A DNA stretch of 64,000 nucleotides, from positions 84,691,001-84,755,000 of the forward strand of contig CM044313.1 in NCBI GenBank assembly GCA_024291935.2. The letters run 5' to 3'. The notes beneath the pieces were generated by a model. It was not told where the DNA came from and did no database searches. It saw only the letters and a program-made list of their open reading frames with translations. The stretch is from Okapia johnstoni. Taxonomy: Eukaryota; Chordata; Mammalia; Artiodactyla; Giraffidae. The translations under genes and the position numbers were made by a program. This document shows positions 56,211 through 64,000 of this stretch, piece by piece (position 1 is the stretch's first letter; each line of letters opens with the position of its first letter).

Positions 56211-58111
56211 ATAAAAACATGAGTATCCATAGGAAATTAGATAAAGCCAAAAATTAATATTAAAGCAATATCTTCTCTTTCAACAGACTATACTCTTCTC
56301 AGAGTGAAAGAAAACTACCTGGGGTGCTCCACACTTAGGAAAATCATGTGAATTGAAAATGTGGGATATATTTCTAGAAAACATGTATATTTGCATAGAT
56401 ACATATATGTGTGTATTCACTTGCACTATAGATATATTTCATATATGTATAAATGTATATAAATATATACACATCAAAATGAATTGGTATACATACATGT
56501 ATATTAATATATATGAGAATGCTAAATATAAAAGGTAAAAATCTTTCTAAATTCAACCCTGATCATTCCTTCACATAACAAAAATGTTTGGTCATTTTAA
56601 CATGTAAATAAATGTTATATGAGATGGGGTAATCATAAATATAAATTTAAATATTTATTCTGATTTTGATCTTTGGAATTTGTTAATAATTTCCAACAGA
56701 CAGCAATATAAACAATTCTGATGATTATATATGACCTTGCATTTCAGCAAACCATTTTCTGGTTTCTCTTTGTCTTCCTTAGCTAACCTCTGATTCGCAG
56801 CCAGTGTGAGAGTAAAAGCACACTAGTTATTGTGAATTTACTTCTGAATAATGCTTTCCAATCTGGAAATTTATTCTGATGACTGTTCTTTATTCCTTTG
56901 CTCTCTGTGCCTATTGAACATGATTTTTGTAATTCCCTATAGTTTTCCCTTTCTGTCAGCATAAGCAGTAGCCTGTTAGAATCTAGTACTAGCAGAAAGT
57001 GTAAAACTCAGAGTACTATTGAACCATTGCTAGAGTATGTCACACTCTAATTTACCAAGTAAATTCAATATGCCAACATGTAGGATTTACATTAGGGTTA
57101 CCTAAAATGGCACCCAATGTGATTGTCAGTGCTATCAAATGGATTTGATATGGGTATCGTATTCTAGTATTTCTTGAAGAAATATATGGATATCATCTGT
57201 ATATAATCACAACCTTATTAGAAAAGAGAGTGATCCACTGAGGCTGGAGTGCAAAATTATTTTCTATTCCTGATCCCACCATTAACTTGCCACTCTACCT
57301 TGAGAAAATCAACCATATTTCTATGAACTTCAGTTTTCTCATTTCCAAAAACTAGGATAATGCTTGTTTGGCATGAAGTCTGATGGTATTCAGGGTGACT
57401 GCATAGGGAATATCTTGAAAAAAGAGCAAGCCTCATGGTATTCATTATGTGGATAGCCTCCACACCATACTGGAGCAAACAATCCAAGAGCTTCTAATGC
57501 CTGGCTTTTCTAGTGTTTTAAATTATGTCTCTTATTAATATTTGAAGCTACTTTTGAGCAGAACTAATAATATCTCAATTAACATTCATTACTTTACCAC
57601 CTGGGACAAATAGTTGAGAGAATAAGAAAATGGTTTAATAAGTAAAGGGAAATTGTTTTTATTTTTATTTCTAATAATTTCTTATAAAACTCAGAGAAAA
57701 CATTACAAATTTAAAGGCAATAAAACTATTTAAAACAAATAACCTGGGGTTTAATTTCTAAAATAGAGCTAGTAACTTTGTAGTAGAATCAATGCCAAGA
57801 GTTTTACTCAGGCCTTTTAAAAATATATAAATTGCTATACCTAATAATGCCTTTCATACTGTGAGTTTGCACTAAATGAATAATGTAACAATTATAAATA
57901 CAATGTGGAGACAGAAGTTTTTTAAAAAATTACAAAGGTAGAAAAGTTCTGAGGATAAGTTTCTGATATTTTCTGATTTGAAGACAGAAATACACAAAAC
58001 AGTTATATACTGTGTTAGAAGAAATACTATTAAGAATTCATTAGCACAAGCTTTATTAAATGTGATAATATGAGATTATTTCAAGATTATTCTTCTGGGG
58101 GCAATATAGAT
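56211..58111. other. Mostly unique DNA with TA-rich patches
   Basis: TA/TACA-rich section at about 56380-56520. One MIR relic (listed). No gene evidence. Confidence 0.45.
57270..57400 (+). mobile_element. MIR SINE relic
   Basis: 'cccaccattaacttgccact', 'cttgagaaaatcaaccatat', 'cagttttctcatttccaaaa' are successive MIR core phrases. Confidence 0.6.
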
Positions 58112-58119
58112 ATAGTATA

Positions 58120-59283
58120 ATCTACTCAAATTGCCAACATCTGTTGGATCATCAAAAAAGCAAGAGAGTTCCAGAAAAACATCTATTTCTGCTTTATTGA
58201 CTATGCCAAAGCCTTTGACTGTGTAGATCACGATAAACTGTGGAACATTCTGAAAGAGATGGGAATACCAGACCATCTGACCTGCCTCTTGAGAAATCTG
58301 TGTGCAGGTCAGGAAGCAACAGTTAGAACTGGACATGGAACAACAGATTGGTTCCAAATAGGAAAAGGAGTATGTCAACGCTGTATATTGTCACACTGCT
58401 TATTTAACTTCTATACAGAGTACATCATGAGAAATGCTGGGCTGGATGAAGCACAAGCTGGAATCAAGATTGCCAGGAAAAAAACCAATAACCTCAGATA
58501 TGCAGATGACACCACCTTTATGGCAGAAAGTGGAAAAAAAAACAAAAAACTAAAGATCCTCTTGATGAAAGTGAAAGACGAGAGTGAAAAAGTTGGCTTA
58601 AAGCTCAACATTCAGAAAACTAAGATCATGGCATCTGGTCCCATCACTTCATGGCAAATAGATGGGGAAACAGTGGCAGACTTTATATTTTGGGGCTCCA
58701 AAATCACTGCAGATGGTGACTGCAGCCATGAAATTAAAAGACACCTACTCCTTGGAAGGAAAATTATGACCAACCTAGACAGCATATTAAAAAGCAGAGA
58801 CATTACTTTGCCAACAAACGTCCATCTAGTCAAGGCTATGGTTTTTCCATTAGTGATGTATGGATGTGAGAGTTGGACTATAAAGAATGCTGAGGGCCAA
58901 AGAATTGATGCTTTTGAATTGTGGTGTTCGAAAAGACTCTTGAGAGTCCCTTGGACTGCAAGGAGATCAAACCAGTCCATCCTAAAGGACATCAGCCCTG
59001 AGTGTTCATTGGAAGGACTGATGTTGAAGCTGAAACTCCAATACTTTGGCCACCTGATGGGAAGAGCTGACTCATTAGAAAAGTCCCTGTTCCTGGGAAA
59101 GATTGAAGTAAGGAGGAGAAGGGGACAACAGAGGATGGGATGGTCGGATGGCATCACTGACTCAATGGGCATGAGTTTGAGTAATCTCTGGGTGTTGGTG
59201 ATGGACAAGGAGGCCTGGGGTGCTGCAGTCCATGGGGCCGCAAAGAGTCAGACACAACTGAGTGACTGAACTGAAATGAACTG
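58120..59283 (+). mobile_element. BovB LINE with long open RT and C-terminal frame
   Basis: 5'-truncated. The frame is open from about 58127 to 59269, roughly 380 codons (first ATG at 58259, 336 codons). It contains [13 protein letters not shown] (RT motif A), [11 protein letters not shown] (motif C, both catalytic aspartates) and [19 protein letters not shown]. The endonuclease half is absent. Atagtata at 58112-58119 and 59284-59291 is the likely 8-bp TSD. A cysteine/lysine change (CSKR for CWRR) and a 6-base A-rich insertion near 58535 distinguish it. Without promoter and endonuclease it is unlikely to be active. Confidence 0.93.
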
Positions 59284-59393
59284 ATAGTATATAGATACTA
59301 GACTATAGTATAATATAGTCTACAGTATAAGAGCATATAGCTTAGATTGATGATGATCAGTCAGATTTGTTTGTTCTGAGCATTTGTATGTGG

Positions 59394-59893
59394 CTATGAC
59401 AAACCTAGACAGTATATTAAAAAGCACAGACATCACTTTGTCAAAGTCTGTATCATCAAAGCTATGCTTTTTCCAGTAATGCACAGATGTGAGAGTTGAA
59501 CTATAAATAAGGTTGAGCGCTGAAGAATTGATGCTTTCAAACTGTGGTGCTGGAAAAGACTCTTGAGAGTCCCTCAGACAGCAAGGAGATCAATCCCATA
59601 AATCCTAAAGGAAATCAACCCTGAATATTCTTTGGAAGGACTAATGCTGAAGCTGTGATACTTTGGCCATCTGATGTGAAGAGCCAGCTCACTGGAAAAG
59701 ACTCTTATGTTGGGAACAATTGAGGGCAGGAGAAGGAGACAGCAGAGGATGAGATGGTTGAATGGCATCACTGAGTCAGTGGACATGAACTTGAGCAAAC
59801 TCTGGAAGATAGTGAATGACAGAGAAGCCTGGTGTGCTGCAGTTCATGGGATCACAGAGAGTCAGATGCAACTTAGTGCCTGAACAACAATAA
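59394..59893 (+). mobile_element. Old BovB LINE, 3' end
   Basis: The last ~500 bases of an older BovB, from 'ctatgacaaacctagacagt' to 'cttagtgcctgaacaacaat'. Many indels. It lies 110 bases downstream of a younger BovB in the same orientation. Confidence 0.88.
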
Positions 59894-59996
59894 TATCAAT
59901 GACAAATAAAACACAAGGTCATATGTAAAGGTAGCATATCTGGGGCCCAACTAGCCTCCATTGTTGAGTTAATTTGGATATAAAAAGAGGAGTGGT

Positions 59997-60040
59997 CAAA
60001 TCAAAACTACTATGGGGTATCACCTCACACAGGTCAGAAT
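59997..60040 (+). mobile_element. L1 LINE, ORF2 end (left piece)
   Basis: 'aatcaaaactactatggggt' and 'atcacctcacacaggtcaga' are L1 ORF2; the continuation lies at 60550. Confidence 0.78.
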
Positions 60041-60549
60041 CAGTTCAGTTCAGTTGCTCAGTCATGTCCAACTCTTTGCAACCCCATGGACTGCAGCACG
60101 CCAGGCCTCCCTGTCTATCACCAACTCCCAGAGTTTACTCAAACTCATGTCCTTTGAGTCAGTGATGCCATCCAACCATTTCATTCTCTTGTCGTCCCCT
60201 TCTCCTCCTGCCCTCAATCTTTCCCAGCATCAGGGTCTTTTCCAATGAGTCAGCTCTTTACATCAGGTGGCCAAAGTATTGGAGTTTCAGCTTCAACATC
60301 AGTCCTTCCAATGAATATTCAGGACTGATTTCCTTTAGGAAGAGCTGGTTTGATTTCCTTGCTGTCCAAAGGACTCTCAAAAGTCTTCTCCAACACCACA
60401 GTCCAAAACATCAATTCTTTGCCACTCAGCTTTCTTTATAGTCCAACTCTCACATTCATATATGACCACTGGAAAAACCACAGCCTTGACTAGATGGACC
60501 TTTGTTGGCAAAGTGATGTCTCTGCTTTTTAATATGCTGTCTAGGTTGG
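60041..60549 (-). mobile_element. BovB LINE, 5'-truncated, inserted in L1
   Basis: The complement of the last ~510 bases of BovB, from 'cagttcagttcagttgctca' to 'atgctgtctaggttgg'. It splits an L1 exactly; no TSD is evident at the two L1 edges. Confidence 0.92.
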
Positions 60550-61320
60550 CCCGTCCATCATAAAAAAGTCTACAGTCAATAAATTTTGACAAGGGTGTGG
60601 AGAAAAGAGAACCTCCCTACATTGTTCATTAGAATGTAAACTGGTATAATCACTATGGAGAAGAGTGTGGAGGTTCCTTAAAAATCTAAAAATAGAACTA
60701 TCATATGATCAGCAATCTTGCTTCTGGGCATATATCTGGAGAAAACCATACTCTGAAAAGAAATACACCCACCCATTGTTCACTGCCACACTATTTACAA
60801 TAGCCAAGACATGGAAACAAACCTAAATGTCCAGGGACAGAAGAATGAAGAAAGAATCTGTGGTACACATATTCAATGGAATATTACTTAGCCATAAAAA
60901 TAAATGAAATAATTCTATTTGCAGCAACACAGATGGACAACGAAATTATCATACTAACTGAAGGGAGACAGAGAAAGACAAGTATATCACTTAAATGATA
61001 CAAATGAACTTATTTACAATTCATAAACAGACTCACAGAATTCAAAAGCAAACTTACAGTTACCAAAGGAGAAACATGGTGGGTGAGGGATAAATTAGAA
61101 GACTGGGATTAACATATACCTGCTACTATATATAAAATGTATAACCAACAAGCACCTACTGTATAACACAGGGAACTCTACTCAATATTCTGTAATAACT
61201 TCTATGGGAAAACAATCTAGAATAGATACATGTATATGTGTAACTGAATCACTTTGCTGTACACCTGTAACCAACACAACATTGCACATCAGCTATACTC
61301 CAACATTAAACAATGAAATA
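60550..61320 (+). mobile_element. L1 LINE, ORF2 end and 3' UTR (right piece)
   Basis: It resumes with 'cccgtccatcataaaaaagt' and continues through 'ccacactatttacaatagcc', 'ttacttagccataaaaataa' and the 3' UTR to 'actgaatcactttgctgtac' and 'ctatactccaacattaaaca'. Confidence 0.85.
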
Positions 61321-61324
61321 TAAA

Positions 61325-63203
61325 GGGAGAGGTGGTGAGGAATAGCTGGGGCTAGTGTTCAGCGACATTCAGTGGGAAATACTCAATTCTTCAGTATCTA
61401 TTATACTGTAGTTCTGTTTGAGGTAAGTGGAGAAAAAGATGAACTTATTTTAGAGACGTAGATGTTTATTCCTCAATAACACGGTCACTGCTTTATTGAA
61501 TGGTAAAAGCATAACCCCAGACTGGGGGCAGCCTTGCATTTGGGAAACAGCAGAGTGAGCCATCGCTAGGAGAGTCTGAGGCCAGTGAAAGTAGCATCAG
61601 TGAATTTTATCTACCAAGTTTCAGGTTATTTTGGGGGGGGGGGAAGTGTTAGAATATTATGCTTCATATTTAAATAAATAATAAGTACCTAGAGATGGTA
61701 GATTAAGGAAAACATGATCTTTCCAAAGAAAAATGTCTAACCCCACATACATAGCATTTAAATATGATCCATGCCTTTTATATGTATTATGCTCCCTTAG
61801 GTGTTACATTTGGTGCTATACTATAAATTGTTAGTGAGAATTTTTCCTAAGTGCATGGACAAATTAGAAAAAATACTGATTTTCCACTTGTCACCTCATA
61901 CAGGTAATATTTATTAAACCCTATATCTATGTAAAGAATAGTTATTTACAAAGCAATCTGAGGGGGATACAAGGGAAAATAATATATGGCTCCGCTTTGG
62001 TGAATTTGAAGCCTATAATTTTAATACTCAAGTTCCATTTTGGGGGTACTTATAAATCACGAATCTACAATCATAACATATCAAAAAGTGAAATCTTGAC
62101 ATACAAAAATAAGAGAGAAGCCTAAGTATGATGTTGCTAACCTAAAAATCCTTAAAATCTAAAATCAGAACTTAGCAAAGAAAGATTTGATACAATAAAT
62201 CTGTTTGCCAATAATCCTTTACTACCTTGCCTTTAACTTTACATTCTTTTTATGATATTAAATATACTTTCTTTCCTATGTATTGATTGGTTTCTGCTAG
62301 AGACAAAGGATATTTTTTATGGTATAATATAAAAACATGTCAACTTCATGGGAAAAGGAATTGAAACTTAATATCCTACACAGCACATGATGTATCCAAG
62401 ACTGCCTACATTTTTTTATTTAACAGACTTGGCATTCAAGGCTGAGAAGTAACATCCATCAGATTGTTAGTCCGGTCCCTTCATACCGATGCAGGTCTGT
62501 GTTGATACGCATCACTATTCTCAAGAAAGGCTAGTGTTCCCATCTAGTGTCACTGTACTTAGGCTTTACATTTATTTAGTGTTTTGTCACCAAGCTGTCT
62601 ACAATATGAAACCTATAGTTATCATCCATATGAAAGTACTCGTCACAAGTTTAGTATTCAGAGTTCAACGGATATGTACTTTCTTTATGGCACCAGGCAA
62701 ACTGGAAAAAAAAAAAAAGACAAATTCTTTCTGGAGATGATATCTAATATACACACCAAAATTTCTACCCTGGTGTGTTCTGTTTTCATAACTCTGTGGT
62801 TAATGAGGTACTACAGATTGCAGCCCTCCTCTGTATTCAGTTGTAGAGCTCCATCACCAAGTAGGCATCTAGTTACTTCCTTTACCATAGTAACTGCACC
62901 TCATTTATCTTTATTTGCCGACATCTAGCATGGAGCATGACAGGAAGTGATTCCTCACAAATATTTATAGAATGGAATTGAATCCATAAACTTGAAAACA
63001 ATGACCCGGATGCCCACAAAAAGAACTGTTTCAAGTGGCCTGAGTTAACAGAAATGCAGAAAAATCATAAAACCTTAAAACAACAGTAACAGCACAAAAA
63101 GTATGGATACATGATTTATGAAACTCTTAGCCATAATTGACATTTTTAAAAATTTTCTTATTTACAAGAGACAGTAGTCCAGAAAAAAAAATAGAATTTA
63201 TAT
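61325..63203. other. Mostly unique DNA
   Basis: A G-run at 61632-61643 and an A-run at about 62706-62718. A faint old-repeat end lies at about 62890-62990. No gene evidence; the longest frame (114 codons from 62584) has no recognisable domain. Confidence 0.45.
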
Positions 63204-63215
63204 ATTTAATATTTA
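63204..63215 (+). repeat. Target-site duplication of Bov-tA, left copy
   Basis: atttaatattta, repeated exactly at 63426-63437. Confidence 0.9.
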
Positions 63216-63425
63216 TAGAGGTTTCCATGATGGCTCAGATGGTAAAGAATCTGCCTGCAATGCAGGAGACCCAGATTCGATCCCTGAGTCAGGAAGATCC
63301 TCTGGAAAAGGGAATGGCAACCCACTCCAGTATTCTTGCCTGGAAAATTACATGGACAGAGGAACCTGGTGGGTTATAGCCCATGGAGTCGCAAAGAGTC
63401 TGATATGACTGAGTGACTAACATAC
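63216..63425 (+). mobile_element. Young complete Bov-tA SINE
   Basis: It has a tRNA-Glu-like head with A-box-like tggctcagatgg and B-box-like gattcgatccc, then 'actccagtattcttgcctgg' and a 3' end 'gactgagtgactaacatac'. A perfect 12-bp TSD flanks it. It is the best preserved single-head copy in the window. Confidence 0.94.
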
Positions 63426-63437
63426 ATTTAATATTTA

Positions 63438-64000
63438 CCTTTGTGTTTATTTCTGGGATACCCACAAGATACTCCCACAATTCACGATACAAAGTAACTT
63501 CTTAAATAAGGCACAGATATGAATCATGATTATTCATCTGCGTGTTCCACTTAATGAATGAGAAGTGCCAGCCATCTATCACCTGCATGCCAACTGAGCT
63601 TTGTAACCCGTGTAAGCAGGATGAATAGTGACTTCAGGAGATCGACTGATTTCATCCTCTCACACACTGTATTTTATTGTTATTATTTACCCACCACCTG
63701 AAGTTAGGGCATTGAAACACTGTATACATTACTCTAGATTTTGTAAGTACAAAATACCAATAGTTTTGGTCATTGATGATAAGATAAGAAGCACTAGTTT
63801 TACAGAATCAAAGTCATTTTTCTTTTTGGATCTATTTCATTTCATGGTGAAAATAATGCATTAGTTATATTTGGGAAACTGGGCCTTCTCAGAAATCTTA
63901 AAACTTGTCTATGAATGTGAATGTATAAACAAATTAATTTTGAATTGAAGTTTCTTCTTTAAAATGTTTCTGAATTTTTTTTTCATAAATAGCTATGAAA
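63438..64000. other. No recognised feature
   Basis: Unique sequence to the end of the window; no repeat or gene is assigned. Confidence 0.5.

Noticed and set aside
58612..59208. 198-codon minus-strand frame as a gene
   Set aside because: It is exactly antisense to the BovB C-terminal coding frame and recurs in other copies, so it is treated as a shadow (see the finding on antisense frames).
62584..62928. 114-codon frame as a coding exon
   Set aside because: It has no recognisable domain, spans an A-run, and has no supporting splice or promoter signals.
63216..63300. tRNA gene from A/B-box-like sequence
   Set aside because: It is the tRNA-derived head of Bov-tA: no complete cloverleaf, and it continues into the SINE body.

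Overview
The window is non-coding chromosomal DNA from a bovid (cattle, buffalo, sheep or goat type). This follows from the repeats: BovB (an RTE-type LINE), Bov-tA and Bov-A2 SINEs, CHR-2 type SINEs and ruminant L1 3' ends, in AT-rich sequence. I find no host protein-coding exon, tRNA, rRNA or CRISPR array that I can support. Family names come from my memory of repeat consensus sequences. Boundaries are usually good to a few bases where a target-site duplication (TSD) is given and to 10-50 bases elsewhere.

Layout. 0-3.5 kb: an old L1 carrying a CHR-2 SINE, then a BovB carrying an L1 tail. 3.5-5.0 kb: nothing recognised. 5.0-10.2 kb: old L1 (ORF1 to ORF2) broken by Bov-tA and Bov-A2 SINEs and a young truncated L1 with a perfect 13-bp TSD. 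10.2-12.5 kb: BovB inserted inside an older BovB. 12.9-15.9 kb: L1 copies, one split by a solo retroviral LTR with TSD. 16-19.4 kb: SINE pieces and unique DNA. 19.4-20.5 kb: old BovB. 20.5-24.1 kb: mostly unique DNA with a mariner-like relic, MIR relics and an ancient repeat. 24.2-26.4 kb: a long L1 3' half. 27.6-36.9 kb: SINEs, BovB fragments, an L1 that itself hosts SINE and DNA-transposon insertions, and an MLT1-like LTR. 36.9-41.2 kb: the most repeat-poor block. 41.2-44.3 kb: a TTAA-flanked mini-element, a gag-like remnant and rearranged BovBs. 44.3-48.8 kb: unique DNA, a Bov-A2 and an MLT1-like LTR. 48.8-55.0 kb: three BovBs, two of them a near-identical inverted pair. 55-64 kb: an ancient repeat, three BovBs, L1, a young Bov-tA and unique DNA.

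The elements form a retrotransposon ecology rather than a pathway. BovB and L1 encode the reverse transcriptases. Bov-tA and Bov-A2 share the 3' end of BovB and are thought to be copied by its machinery; CHR-2 shows L1-style features. By adding approximate lengths, about 14 kb (a little over a fifth) is BovB, in 17 or so pieces. Almost all frames are broken. The best preserved is a BovB at 58.1-59.3 kb whose reverse transcriptase core and C-terminal region read open for about 380 codons.

The points most worth checking are the TTAA-flanked 140-bp inverted-repeat element at 41.2 kb, a BovB that looks rearranged by twin priming (41.7-43.3 kb), a BovB that joins a GC-rich leader directly to the middle of its ORF (48.8 kb), a 55-bp direct repeat around a BovB fragment (36.1-36.5 kb), and the near-identical inverted BovB pair at 48.8 and 51.2 kb.
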